A stretch of 64,000 nucleotides of DNA from Schlegelella_A sp965246805 (GTDB lineage Bacteria > Pseudomonadota > Gammaproteobacteria > Burkholderiales > Burkholderiaceae_C), in assembly GCA_965246805.1 (NCBI GenBank), contig CBDFFO010000008.1, forward strand, positions 62,001-126,000, given 5' to 3'. Under the pieces are notes generated by a model. The model was given only the letters and a program-made list of their open reading frames with translations, was not told the DNA's origin and made no database searches. The stretch's first letter is position 1; each line of letters starts with the position of its first letter. Shown here in pieces: positions 35,979 to 44,666 of the stretch. The position numbers were made by a program, and so were the translations under genes.

Positions 35979-36971
35979 TCAATCGACCGTGACGCCGGCA
36001 TCGCGAACCGTCTTGCCCCACTTCGCGATCTCGACCTTCTGGAACTCCGCAAAGCCCGTGGGCGAACCACTCGGCGCCTGCACGCCGACCTCGAGCAGGC
36101 GGTCGCGAAACCCCTTCGTCTCGACGATGCGTCGGGCTTCAGCCATCAGCTTGTTCGTGATCGCGGGCGGCAAGCCGGCCGGGGCGAACAGGGCCCACCA
36201 GGCGGTCGCCTCGAATCCCTTGAGGCCGGCCTCGTGCAGCGTCGGCACCTGAGGCAGCACGGCCGAGCGTTCAGCGCTGCTGACGGCGAGCGCGCGCAGC
36301 TTCCCATTGCGAATGTGCTGCAGCACCGATTGCACCGGGTCGAACATCAACGGGATCTGCCCGGCCAGCAGGTCGCTGACGGCCGGCGCGCTGCCCTTGT
36401 ATGGCACGTGCTTCAGCTCGGTGCCGGCGGCCTTGGCGAACATCTCGCCGGTGAGATGGCCCGGCGTTCCGTTGCCGGCCGAACCGAACAGGACGCCGCC
36501 CGGGTCCTTCTTCGCGGCGGCGATGAGCTCCGCAACGTTGGTGTAGGGCGCGCCGGGGTTGATGACCACCGCGACCGGCGCAGAGGCGATCAGTCCGAGG
36601 GGGGTGAATCCAGTCGAGACGTCGTACGACAGCTTCTTGTAGAGCGCCGGGTTGATCGCATTGGTGCCGACCGTGCCCATCAGAAGCGTGTAGCCGTCGG
36701 GCGGCGCATGGGCGACGAGATCGGCGGCGATCGAGCCCCCAGCGCCACCTCGGTTGTCGACCACGACCTGCTGGCCGATCGCATCGCCCAGCAGTTGCGC
36801 GAGTGGCCGCGCGACGATGTCGGTCGGGCCGCCGGGCGGGAAAGGCACGACGAGGTGCAGCGGTTTGTTGGGGAATGCCTGTGCGTGCGCGCCCATTGGA
36901 AAAAGAACACCGGTCGCGCCGGCGCCGATCGCCTCGAGGAGGCGCCGCCTGTCCCTGTCTGTAGCTTTCAT
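35979..36971 (-). CDS. Tripartite tricarboxylate transporter receptor (Bug family)
   Basis: A 330-residue periplasmic binding protein of the TctC/Bug family. A twin-arginine-like N-terminus (DRDRRRLLEAIGAGATG, then MGAHAQA cleavage region) is followed by FPNKPLHLVVPFPPGGPTDIVARPL, VVVDNRGGAGGSIAADLVA and YKGSAPAVSDLLAGQIPLMFD, all classic Bug motifs. It captures a small carboxylate for uptake. No TctA or TctB membrane gene is nearby, which is usual for Bug receptors in Burkholderiales. The 69-bp gap to the aconitase X gene suggests that the bound solute feeds that enzyme (inference). Confidence 0.92.
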   Translation of the reverse strand: MKATDRDRRRLLEAIGAGATGVLFPMGAHAQAFPNKPLHLVVPFPPGGPTDIVARPLAQLLGDAIGQQVVVDNRGGAGGSIAADLVAHAPPDGYTLLMGTVGTNAINPALYKKLSYDVSTGFTPLGLIASAPVAVVINPGAPYTNVAELIAAAKKDPGGVLFGSAGNGTPGHLTGEMFAKAAGTELKHVPYKGSAPAVSDLLAGQIPLMFDPVQSVLQHIRNGKLRALAVSSAERSAVLPQVPTLHEAGLKGFEATAWWALFAPAGLPPAITNKLMAEARRIVETKGFRDRLLEVGVQAPSGSPTGFAEFQKVEIAKWGKTVRDAGVTVD

Positions 36972-37098
36972 TCGACCTACTCCCCGAGTGCCTTTGACCC
37001 GGCGACTGTAGCTCGGCGGTCCGGCTCTCATCCGTTCGCGGACATCACCGCCCGACGGCCGATGCCGACGTGCGCAGAGAGCCGGCTGCAACGATTCT

Positions 37099-37908
37099 CT
37101 ATCGCCCCGCGATCACCAGCGCTTCCCGAACCGCAGCCACCTGCCGGCGCGACACCGCGAGCCATTCGTTCACCGGCGCCATGCAGACGGCCCACGCTTC
37201 GCTCGCGTCCTCGGGCGTCTCGCCTCCCATGGTGCGGCGCTCCAGCGCGCCGACGGCGTGGCGTGCCACCAGCGCGTTGCGATGCACGCGCAGGAACCGG
37301 TCGCCGAGGCGCTGCTCGAGATCGGCGAGTGATTCGTCGAGCACGTGCGTGTGCGCCGCGGTGCGCAAGGTCACGTACTTGAGTTCGGCCTTCAGATACA
37401 GGACGTCGGTGACCGGCACGCGGACGACCCGACCGCGATCGCTGACGACGATGACCGGGCCGTCGGCAGCCGGAGCAGCCGCTGCAGTCGGCGGCGACAG
37501 CGCAAGCGAGCGCGCCACCTTGCGCATCGCCGCGTGCAACCGTTCGCGCTTCACGGGCTTGGTGAGGTAGTCGACGGCATCGAGATCGAAAGCCTTCACG
37601 GCGTGTTCTGCATGCGCCGTGACGAACACCACCGCCGGCGCCCTCGGCTGCGAACGCAACTCGGCCGCGAGCTGCGTGCCGTCGCGGCCGGGCATCTGGA
37701 TGTCGAGCAGCATCACGTCGCATTGCTGCGTGGTGAGCCACACGAGGGCCTGCGACGCGCTCGCCGCCTCGCCGACCACTTGCGCGGCTGGTTCTTCGCA
37801 TTCGTTGACGAGGCCGCGCAGACGAAGGCGCGCCAGCTCTTCGTCGTCGACGACGAGCACGCGGAGTTTTCTCGCCACAGGGCCTGGGTCGTTCAAAAGG
37901 TGGTGCAT
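37099..37908 (-). CDS. LytTR-type response regulator (AlgR-like)
   Basis: A 269-residue two-domain regulator. The receiver domain has the acidic pocket VVDDEE, the phosphorylated Asp in VMLLDIQMPGRDG, and the Lys in DYLTKPVKRERL. The C-terminal LytTR DNA-binding domain shows VTDVLYLKAELKYVTLRT, and FLRVHRNALVARHAVGALER. ATG at 37906-37908 is chosen over a GTG one codon earlier. It follows its histidine kinase by 32 bp and matches the AlgR half of the argH-algZ-algR arrangement of pseudomonads and betaproteobacteria. Targets here are unknown. Confidence 0.9.
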   Translation of the reverse strand: MHHLLNDPGPVARKLRVLVVDDEELARLRLRGLVNECEEPAAQVVGEAASASQALVWLTTQQCDVMLLDIQMPGRDGTQLAAELRSQPRAPAVVFVTAHAEHAVKAFDLDAVDYLTKPVKRERLHAAMRKVARSLALSPPTAAAAPAADGPVIVVSDRGRVVRVPVTDVLYLKAELKYVTLRTAAHTHVLDESLADLEQRLGDRFLRVHRNALVARHAVGALERRTMGGETPEDASEAWAVCMAPVNEWLAVSRRQVAAVREALVIAGR

Positions 37909-37940
37909 CACAACGCGTTATCGGCCACTCGGAACGGGAT

Positions 37941-39047
37941 TCAGAGTGGAACCACGATCTGCACGCGGAAAACATCGCCAACAAGTCGCGTTTCGAACTG
38001 CGCCGCGACGTCGTGCATCAAGCGCAGGCGTTCCTTGACGTTGCGCAGCGCCATGCCATTCCCGTGCCGCGACGGCTGATCGGGCACGCTGTTGGCGATC
38101 GTCAGCACCGCGCGGCCCAGTTTCACGCGGGTGCGCACGCGGATCACGCCGCCCTCGGCCGACGGCTCCACGCCGTGCCGGACCGCGTTCTCGACGAGCG
38201 GCTGCAGGATCAGCGGCGGCACGCGCGCGTGGCCGGCGTCGGGGTCGAGCTCCCAGTTCACGTGCAGTCGGTTGCCGAATCGGATCTGCTCGATGTCGAG
38301 GTACCTCTGCGCGAGCGCGACCTCCTGCGCGAGCGTGACCGATTCGGCACTCTCGCTGATGGCGACGCGAAAGAGCTCGGCCAGGTCTTCGAGCACGGCC
38401 TCGGCACGCGTCGGATCGAGGCGGATCAACGTCAGCGCGGTGTTGAGCGTGTTGAAGAGAAAGTGCGGGCGGATGCGCGACTGCAGTTCGGCCAGGCGTG
38501 CCGCGGTCTCGGCCGGCAAGGTCGCGAGCGACCGCAAGTGGAGCCAGAGGTAAAGGATCGCCGACAGCGCCGCGCCGGCGAGCGCACTCGCCCGCCACGG
38601 CGCGCTCATGCCGCCGAGCAGGTCCGGCGCCAACCGCAACATCAGCCACGACGATGCTCCCCCGCAGAGCGCACCGAGCAAGAGGGCGAGCGCCCATTGC
38701 GCTGGCATCGGCAGGGTCGAGAACACGCGCTTGCTGGCACAACCGGCCATCAGCCACATCAGCACCGCCGGCAAGGCGATGCTCGAAGCGATGGCGACGT
38801 TGCCGAGCCACGTCGTGAAGTTGGCCCCGATGAAAGCCATGCCGATGCCAACCACGACGTGCACGAACAGCACGGCGCGCAACACCACGCCGACATGGCA
38901 GACGTCGAACGCGAACGCGGGCTCGGTGCGCGGCACCTTGAGGCCATCAGCCACGCTGAAGATCGTGGGGCCGAAGCCGGTCGAGCCGATCGCGCCGCCA
39001 GGCGTATCGACACGCGGTGTGCTCACGTGGATCTCGTCGTCAGGCAT
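37941..39047 (-). CDS. LytS/AlgZ-type sensor histidine kinase
   Basis: A 368-residue membrane sensor. Four or more hydrophobic segments (about residues 55-160) form the input region. The kinase core has the phosphorylated His in SRIRPHFLFNTLNTALTL, the N box LILQPLVENAVRHGVEP and a G-box-like GNGMALRNVKERLRLM. No extracellular sensor domain is seen. ATG at 39045-39047 is chosen over a GTG two codons upstream. Co-transcribed with the downstream LytTR regulator and divergent from argH, as in the AlgZ/FimS family. Confidence 0.9.
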   Translation of the reverse strand: MPDDEIHVSTPRVDTPGGAIGSTGFGPTIFSVADGLKVPRTEPAFAFDVCHVGVVLRAVLFVHVVVGIGMAFIGANFTTWLGNVAIASSIALPAVLMWLMAGCASKRVFSTLPMPAQWALALLLGALCGGASSWLMLRLAPDLLGGMSAPWRASALAGAALSAILYLWLHLRSLATLPAETAARLAELQSRIRPHFLFNTLNTALTLIRLDPTRAEAVLEDLAELFRVAISESAESVTLAQEVALAQRYLDIEQIRFGNRLHVNWELDPDAGHARVPPLILQPLVENAVRHGVEPSAEGGVIRVRTRVKLGRAVLTIANSVPDQPSRHGNGMALRNVKERLRLMHDVAAQFETRLVGDVFRVQIVVPL

Positions 39048-39279
39048 GGCCACGCTCGGGCACGGCCTGCACGGCCTGCACGACCCGCCGGCTCGAGGCG
39101 ACGGGCGCCTGGCGGGTCGGCGCCGATAGAATCGTTGCGAGGCACATGCCTGGCATTGTCGTCAACCGAATCGCGCGTGCGCGTGGCACCGATGGCACGG
39201 GCCCGCTGAGCGTGCGAAGGCACACGCATGACGGAACGAGTTGCCGCGCCCCCTCCGATCGACAGCCGAGCCCAAACGC

Positions 39280-40722
39280 ATGCAGGCGAACCAGTTCGAC
39301 AAGAAGACCGAAGCCTGGTCTGCACTCTTCTCAGAGCCCACCAGCGAGCTCGTGAAACGCTATACGGCAAGCGTCGGTTTCGACAAGCGCCTGTGGGCCG
39401 CCGACATCGCTGGCAGCCTCGCCCACGCCGACATGCTTGCCGCCCAAGGCCTCCTTTCGGAGACCGACCTCTCGGCCATTCAGGCGGGGCTCTCGCAGGT
39501 GGCGCACGAGATCGATCGCGGCGAGTTCGAATGGCAGATCGGCCTCGAAGACGTGCACCTGAACATCGAGGCGCGCCTAGTGCAGATCGCAGGTGATGCG
39601 GGCAAGCGACTGCACACCGGCCGCTCGCGCAACGATCAGGTCGCGACCGACGTGCGTCTGTGGCTGCGTGACGAGATCGCAACCGTCATCGCGCTGCTGA
39701 ACGGCCTGCAGCACGCGCTCGTCGAGCTCGCGGCGCCGCACACGGAAACGATCCTGCCCGGCTTCACGCACTTGCAGGTCGCACAGCCGGTGTCGTTCGC
39801 GCACCACCTGCTCGCGTATGTCGAGATGTTTTCGCGCGACGCGGAGCGCATGGCCGAGATCCGCGTTCGCACCAACCGCCTGCCGCTCGGCGCGGCCGCG
39901 CTCGCCGGCACCAGCTACCCGCTCGACCGCGAGCGCGTCGCACGAACGTTGGGCATGGACGGCGTGTGCCGCAACAGCATCGACGCCGTCAGCGACCGCG
40001 ACTTCGCGATCGAGTTCACCGCCGCCGCGAGCTTGTGCATGGTGCACATCTCACGCTTCGGCGAAGAGCTGGTGTTGTGGATGAGCCAGAGCTTCGGTTT
40101 CATCGACATCGCCGACCGTTTCTGCACCGGCTCCTCGATCATGCCGCAGAAGAAGAACCCCGACGTGCCCGAGCTCGCGCGCGGCAAGGCAGGCCGCGTG
40201 GTCGGCCACCTGATGGGCCTGCTGATGCTGATGAAGGGCCAGCCGCTCGCCTACAACAAGGACAACCAGGAAGACAAGGAGCCGCTCTTCGATACCGTCG
40301 ACACGCTGCAGGACACGCTGCGCCTCTTTGCCGAGATGGCGCCGGGCATCACCGTGAAACCGCATGCGATGGAAGCCGCGGCCTCGAAGGGCTATGCCAC
40401 CGCGACCGACCTCGCCGACTACTTGGTGAGGAAGGGCCTGCCGTTTCGCGATGCGCACGAAGCCGTTGCGCATGCGGTGAAGCGCGCGATCGAGCAAGGC
40501 GTCGACCTCGCGTCGTTGCCGCTCGCGACGCTGCAGCAGTTTCATCCGTCGATCGAAGCCGACGCACACGAGGTGCTCACGCTGCGCGGCTCTCTCGCCG
40601 CGCGCGACGTGCTCGGTGGGACCGCGCCTGCGCGTGTGCGCGACGAGATCGCACGGCATCGCGCGCGGCTTCTCGCGATGCCCCGCGCGCCGCTTCGCGC
40701 CGATCGCGAACGGGAAGATTGA
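39280..40722 (+). CDS. argH: Argininosuccinate lyase
   Basis: A 480-residue ArgH that splits argininosuccinate into arginine and fumarate. Family motifs are clear: GLEDVHLNIEARL, LHTGRSRNDQVATD, FTHLQVAQPV and the fumarase-superfamily signature GSSIMPQKKNPDVPEL with the flexible catalytic loop. ATG at 39280 (MQANQFDKKTEAWS) gives the normal N-terminus. Divergent from the histidine kinase gene with about 230 bp between. Confidence 0.96.
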   Translation: MQANQFDKKTEAWSALFSEPTSELVKRYTASVGFDKRLWAADIAGSLAHADMLAAQGLLSETDLSAIQAGLSQVAHEIDRGEFEWQIGLEDVHLNIEARLVQIAGDAGKRLHTGRSRNDQVATDVRLWLRDEIATVIALLNGLQHALVELAAPHTETILPGFTHLQVAQPVSFAHHLLAYVEMFSRDAERMAEIRVRTNRLPLGAAALAGTSYPLDRERVARTLGMDGVCRNSIDAVSDRDFAIEFTAAASLCMVHISRFGEELVLWMSQSFGFIDIADRFCTGSSIMPQKKNPDVPELARGKAGRVVGHLMGLLMLMKGQPLAYNKDNQEDKEPLFDTVDTLQDTLRLFAEMAPGITVKPHAMEAAASKGYATATDLADYLVRKGLPFRDAHEAVAHAVKRAIEQGVDLASLPLATLQQFHPSIEADAHEVLTLRGSLAARDVLGGTAPARVRDEIARHRARLLAMPRAPLRADRERED

Positions 40723-40819
40723 CGGCCCCGGGTGCGCGGCTTGCCCCTGCCGACGACAGCCCACGCGCGTCGACCGGGCTCGCGCATCCACCCGCAGCAT
40801 CACCTCGTAAGACCATGTC

Positions 40820-41713
40820 ATGACCAGATTCTCGACCCTCACCCGCGTTCTGCTGCCGGTCGCGGTGGTCTGCGGCGCCGCGATCGTGCTTGCCGCGTGC
40901 TCGCCGCTCGGCACGCTCAACGCACTGGCCGCCAAGGACACCTACCGGCTGACCCCTGGCGTGGCCTACGGGCCTTTGCCGCGCCAGCAGCTTGACATTT
41001 ACACGCCGACATCGGCCGCACCGCCCGGCGGCTGGCCGGTGGTGGTGTTCTTCTACGGCGGCACCTGGAACACCGGCGAGCGGGCCGACTACAGGTTCGT
41101 CGGCGAGGCGCTCGCCGCGCGCGGCGTGCTGGTCGTGGTGCCCGACTACCGGCTCTACCCCGAGGTGCGCTATCCCGAGTTCCTGAAGGACTCGGCGCTC
41201 GCCGTGGCCTACGGTCTTGCCGAAGCGAAACGGCTCGGCGGCGACCCGGCGCGCGTGTTCGTGATGGGCCACAGTTCGGGCGGCTATAACGCCGCGATGG
41301 TCGCGCTCGACCCGCGATGGCTTGCCGCGAGCGGCCACGCACCGAGCGAGCTCGCGGGCTTCATCGGCCTCGCCGGCCCGTACGATTTCTATCCGATCGA
41401 CAACCCCGACGCGAAGCCGGTCTTCTTCCACCCGGACTACCCGCCACATTCGCAGCCGATCGAGTTCGCAGGTGCCGGATCGCCGCGCACCTTTCTCGGC
41501 GCGGCCATCAACGACAGGCTCGTCAACCCCGAGCGCAACTCCCAACAGATGAACGCCAAGCTCGCCGCCGCCGGCGTGCCGGTCACGTTGAGGCTGTACG
41601 AGCACGTGAGCCATGCGACGCTGATCGGCGCCTTCGGCCGGCCGTTGCGCGGGCTCGCGCCCGTGCTCGACGACACCGTCTCGTTCATCGAGAGCGCGCC
41701 GCCGAAGCGCTGA
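40820..41713 (+). CDS. Alpha/beta hydrolase lipoprotein
   Basis: A 297-residue esterase-like protein. The N-terminus is a lipoprotein signal: a basic start, a hydrophobic stretch and a lipobox ending LAAC at residue 26, so it is anchored to a membrane in the periplasm or outer membrane. The hydrolase domain shows FFYGGTWNTGERADYR (oxyanion HGG-like), VPDYRLYPEVRYPEF, the nucleophile elbow GHSSGGYNA and a late His in YEHVSHATLIG. This resembles the carboxylesterase/lipase group with a GxSxG serine. Substrate unknown. It stands 97 bp after argH; the next gene is an outer-membrane-type protein. Confidence 0.85.
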   Translation: MTRFSTLTRVLLPVAVVCGAAIVLAACSPLGTLNALAAKDTYRLTPGVAYGPLPRQQLDIYTPTSAAPPGGWPVVVFFYGGTWNTGERADYRFVGEALAARGVLVVVPDYRLYPEVRYPEFLKDSALAVAYGLAEAKRLGGDPARVFVMGHSSGGYNAAMVALDPRWLAASGHAPSELAGFIGLAGPYDFYPIDNPDAKPVFFHPDYPPHSQPIEFAGAGSPRTFLGAAINDRLVNPERNSQQMNAKLAAAGVPVTLRLYEHVSHATLIGAFGRPLRGLAPVLDDTVSFIESAPPKR

Positions 41714-41829
41714 ACCCGCGGGACCCGCGGCCACGCGTTGCGAGACGGCGACGCCACGGCGAATCGCGGCACCACAATCCTTGCCTGATCCTTCACGGCG
41801 GGCCAGCGGTTGCGGTGGCGCGCGCTTTC

Positions 41830-43374
41830 ATGCTTCGCGCTTTCCGTTTTTTCTTCCCGCGGCTGTGGTGGCGTGCGGCTCTTGCGTGGCCCGCTGCGGC
41901 CATCGCGCTGCCGATGACCGCAGCGCTGCCGGCCTGGGCCGATGAAGCGGAGACGACCGCGCCTTCGGCCCACGCCCGCGTCGGCTTCGAGACCGTGCGC
42001 TTCCCGAGATCGACGCCGGGCTCCGGCCAGGAGCACGTGGGCCTGCTCGGCGCGAGCTACCTCGTGGATGTGAACGCGTGGCCAGGCCTCGCCATCGGCC
42101 CTGCGGTCTATGCCGCGATGACGGGCCACCGTGGCGGCTTCTACACGGTGGGCGGCGAGGCAGCGTGGCGATCGCGCGTGCTGGGGCCGATCGGCGTCGA
42201 GCTCGGCTTTTATGCCGGTGGTGGCGGCGGCGCGGGCGCGCCTCAGGGTGGCGGCCTGATGTTGCGACCGCACGCCGACCTGCTGTGGGACTTTGGCGGC
42301 GCCGCCGCCGGCGTCTCGCTCTCGCGCGTGAAGTTTCCTAACGGGCAGATCGACAGCACGCAGCTCGGACTCGTCGTCGACTTCAGCAGCGACTTCCGCT
42401 TCGTGCCGGCGACCCGCCTCGACACCTCAGCGCGCGCCAACGGCCGCGGCGGCATCGGCTTCGACCGTGTGCAGCTCGTCGCGTCGCAGTACCGCACGCG
42501 CGGCCCGGTGCGCCTCACCGACGGCACGCCGCAGCCGCGCGTCATCGGCATGCTGGGCGCGCGCGCCGAGCAGGCGTGGGGCCGCCACACGTACTGGGGC
42601 GTCGAGACGAATGGCGCGACGGAGCGCCGGGTGGCGGGCTATGCCGAATTCCTCGGCACCGTCGGCGCGGAGGCCGAAGTGCTGCGCCACCGCCTGACGC
42701 TCGGTGCCCGCTTGGCGCTCGGCACCGGCGGTGGCGGCGGCATCTCGGTCGGCGGCGGGCTGCTCGGCAAGGCGGCGGTGTACAGCGTGCTGCGGCTCAG
42801 CAGCCAGCTCGGCGTCGCGCTCGAAGCCGGCCTCTCGCGCGCGCCGCGCGGCGACTTCAGCGCGAGCCAGCTCGCTGCCTCGCTCGTGTGGGCGCTCGAC
42901 GGCCCCGCCGGCACCGGCCCGCCCGAGAAGCCGACGCGCACCCACTTCAGCGCCGGCGCCCTGCGCTACGACGCGCCGCGCCGCAACGGCAGCACGCGTT
43001 CGTTGACCGCCGACGTGCTGAAGATCGACCGCTTCGTGTCGCGCAACGTCTTCCTGACCGGCCAGGTCCACAGCGCGTATAGCGGCGCCGCCGGTGGCTA
43101 CTCGGCGGCCCTGCTCGGCGCGGGCTGGTACCAGCCGCTGGACGGACCCTTCCACGTCGGTGCGGAGCTGGCGGCGGGCGCGGCCGGTGGCGGCGCGGTC
43201 GACACCCACGGCAGCATCGTGCAAGAGACGGCCTATGCCGGCGTGCAGATCACGCCCGGCGTGGCGTTGCGGCTGCACGGCGGCCACATCCATTCACCGC
43301 GCGGGCCGCTCTCGAGCACGCTGATGGGGCTCACGCTGACGTTCACGTACGGGTTGTCGGCGGGAAGCCAGTGA
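41830..43374 (+). CDS. Probable outer-membrane beta-barrel protein, function unknown
   Basis: A 514-residue exported protein. The N-terminus has a basic hydrophobic signal ending in the region ALPAWADEAE. The mature part is Gly-rich and built of alternating beta-strand-like segments (for example VGFETVRFPR, ELGFYAGGGGG, LGLVVDFSSDFRFV, VFLTGQVHSAY) and ends with GLTLTFTYGLSAGSQ. This fits an outer-membrane barrel, but I recognise no family. Two related halves may be present, since strand-and-glycine patterns recur at about residues 60-200 and 390-510. An in-frame GTG at 41815 is an alternative start. It ends three bases before the degenerate methyltransferase fragment region. Confidence 0.65.
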   Translation: MLRAFRFFFPRLWWRAALAWPAAAIALPMTAALPAWADEAETTAPSAHARVGFETVRFPRSTPGSGQEHVGLLGASYLVDVNAWPGLAIGPAVYAAMTGHRGGFYTVGGEAAWRSRVLGPIGVELGFYAGGGGGAGAPQGGGLMLRPHADLLWDFGGAAAGVSLSRVKFPNGQIDSTQLGLVVDFSSDFRFVPATRLDTSARANGRGGIGFDRVQLVASQYRTRGPVRLTDGTPQPRVIGMLGARAEQAWGRHTYWGVETNGATERRVAGYAEFLGTVGAEAEVLRHRLTLGARLALGTGGGGGISVGGGLLGKAAVYSVLRLSSQLGVALEAGLSRAPRGDFSASQLAASLVWALDGPAGTGPPEKPTRTHFSAGALRYDAPRRNGSTRSLTADVLKIDRFVSRNVFLTGQVHSAYSGAAGGYSAALLGAGWYQPLDGPFHVGAELAAGAAGGGAVDTHGSIVQETAYAGVQITPGVALRLHGGHIHSPRGPLSSTLMGLTLTFTYGLSAGSQ

Positions 43375-43377
43375 CCT

Positions 43378-43589
43378 CGACGGACCAAGGGCCGCTCGCA
43401 ACGATCGATCGCTTTCCCGTGCCGGGCCGTCAAGCGCGTGGCCTTGGCGGCGGCGCGCCCGGTGCTCTCGGGGCGCTGGAACACGTAGACCATCGCATAT
43501 CGCGCCCAGTTCGCCGACCCATGTCGGCACGGCGCACGTGCGCGAAGCGGCAGCGCAGCGCCGACACGGCGCGGCCAGCTCCATTCGAG
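43378..43589 (-). pseudogene. Decayed fragment of the 46.7 kb methyltransferase gene
   Basis: This stretch is a partial copy of the 3' end of the intact methyltransferase gene (46700-47467) and its downstream flank. Bases 43387-43439 match 46656-46709 and bases 43440-43589 match 46856-47010. The 146 bp between are missing, with GCGT present at both deletion ends in the intact copy. Small 1- and 5-base deletions break the reading frame within the matched part, leaving recognisable pieces such as FQRPESTGRAAAKAT. It cannot encode a working enzyme. Confidence 0.85.
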
Positions 43590-43861
43590 GCTCTCCTGCA
43601 GCTTGCTGGTATCAAAGCGCACGAGCCGTGCTGTGCCTGGGATCCAGACCACCATCGACCTGACCTTCCGCAGGTCGGACGACTCCCCTCGAGCATGAGG
43701 AAGCGATCCCACGCGATGAGCAGATCCGATTCTGACCACGTGTTCGACGTCGGGCCAAAATGATTTTCTTGTTTGGCGATCAAGGCGCGGCTGGCATCGT
43801 TTCGCAAGGTTCCGTGTCGGCAGGACGCGTGTGGCCCGGCTGATGCGGGCTCGACGGGCCT
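43590..43861. other. Non-coding stretch after the methyltransferase fragment
   Basis: I see no convincing gene here. Frames on the minus strand run through it in continuation of the fragment, but the translated text has no recognisable family. It may be a more diverged part of the duplicated methyltransferase, or simply spacer before the regulator gene. Confidence 0.5.
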
Positions 43862-44578
43862 TCACCACGCCGGCGGCAGAACCGCTGCGTTCGACAGCGG
43901 CGCCAGGCCCACCCTGAGCAGGTAGCGCTTCTTGTCGGCAGCGCCCGGCTTTGCGCTGGCGTATTTGAGATAGACCTGCAACAGGTCGAACTGCAGGGCC
44001 TTGGCTTCGCCGGCGTCGAGCCAGAAGTCGCTGAACCAGCCTTCGATGATCGCCGGCGCGTCGGGCATGAAGTAGTTGAATAGCTCGTCGGGCCGGCTTG
44101 CAGGTGCAATCATCAGTCGGCCATCGGCCTCGCGACTGATGCGAACGCCCCAGTCGCGTCCCTTGGCGCGCAGCGCATCGGCAAAACTGCGCAGGTAGAT
44201 CGGCTGAAGCGACTGGCTCCATTGATCGACCATCGCCTCGAGCCCCTCCAGACCGGTCGCGCGCAGGGGCACGAAGAAGGCATCGGCGGTGGCGCGGTAC
44301 AGCTTGACTGCCCGCCCGTGTCGCGAGCGCTGGCGGGTGACCTGCAGCAGGCCGAGCGCGATGAGCCGGCCGATGCGGTAGCACAAGGTGTTTAGGTTCA
44401 CGCCGAAAGCTTTGGACACTTCGGCCGCCGAGCGCTCGCGCCCTACAAAGGGGTAGATGAACACGGCCTTTTTCGGGTCGGCCAGGTAGTCGGCAGCGAC
44501 GCGGTCCAGCACCGTGACACATGCTGCTGTGGGTGGCGGCGACGTTCGCGGCGCGCTACTCGAATGGGGCGCTTTCAC
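43862..44578 (-). CDS. Winged-helix transcriptional regulator (ArsR-like)
   Basis: A 238-residue protein with an N-terminal helix-turn-helix: ERSAAEVSKAFGVNLNTLCYRIGRLIALGLLQVTRQRSR in pieces, with the turn near residues 50-75 and a basic wing RHGRAVKLYRA. The rest is a helical ligand- or partner-binding region containing DGRLMIAPA and FWLDAGEAKALQFDLLQVYL. It is ArsR-like in its DNA-binding part; no metal-binding cysteines are visible. Predicted start is GTG at 44578; a GTG at 44509 is an alternative. It is divergent from an exported protein, with a tandem 17-bp repeat between them, suggesting that it controls that gene and itself. Confidence 0.75.
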   Translation of the reverse strand: MKAPHSSSAPRTSPPPTAACVTVLDRVAADYLADPKKAVFIYPFVGRERSAAEVSKAFGVNLNTLCYRIGRLIALGLLQVTRQRSRHGRAVKLYRATADAFFVPLRATGLEGLEAMVDQWSQSLQPIYLRSFADALRAKGRDWGVRISREADGRLMIAPASRPDELFNYFMPDAPAIIEGWFSDFWLDAGEAKALQFDLLQVYLKYASAKPGAADKKRYLLRVGLAPLSNAAVLPPAW

Positions 44579-44584
44579 TTGCAG

Positions 44585-44618
44585 TAGGGCTCCGTCAAGA
44601 ATAGGGCTTCGTCAAGAA
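44585..44618. promoter_or_regulatory. Tandem 17-bp direct repeat, candidate operator
   Basis: TAGGGCTCCGTCAAGAA is followed immediately by TAGGGCTTCGTCAAGAA, the two differing at one base. The pair lies 7 bp from the regulator start and 48 bp before the exported-protein start in the 88-bp divergent interval. Placement fits an operator bound by the regulator; this is inference from position and repetition. Confidence 0.6.
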
Positions 44619-44666
44619 CAAATTGCGCTCGACCCGAGCGATGGAAAAATACGTACTGGAAGCTCG

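Noticed and set aside
44514..44666. Upstream in-frame extension of the exported-protein gene by 51 codons
   Set aside because: It would run through the tandem repeat and regulator start and hide the signal peptide; ATG at 44667 fits better.
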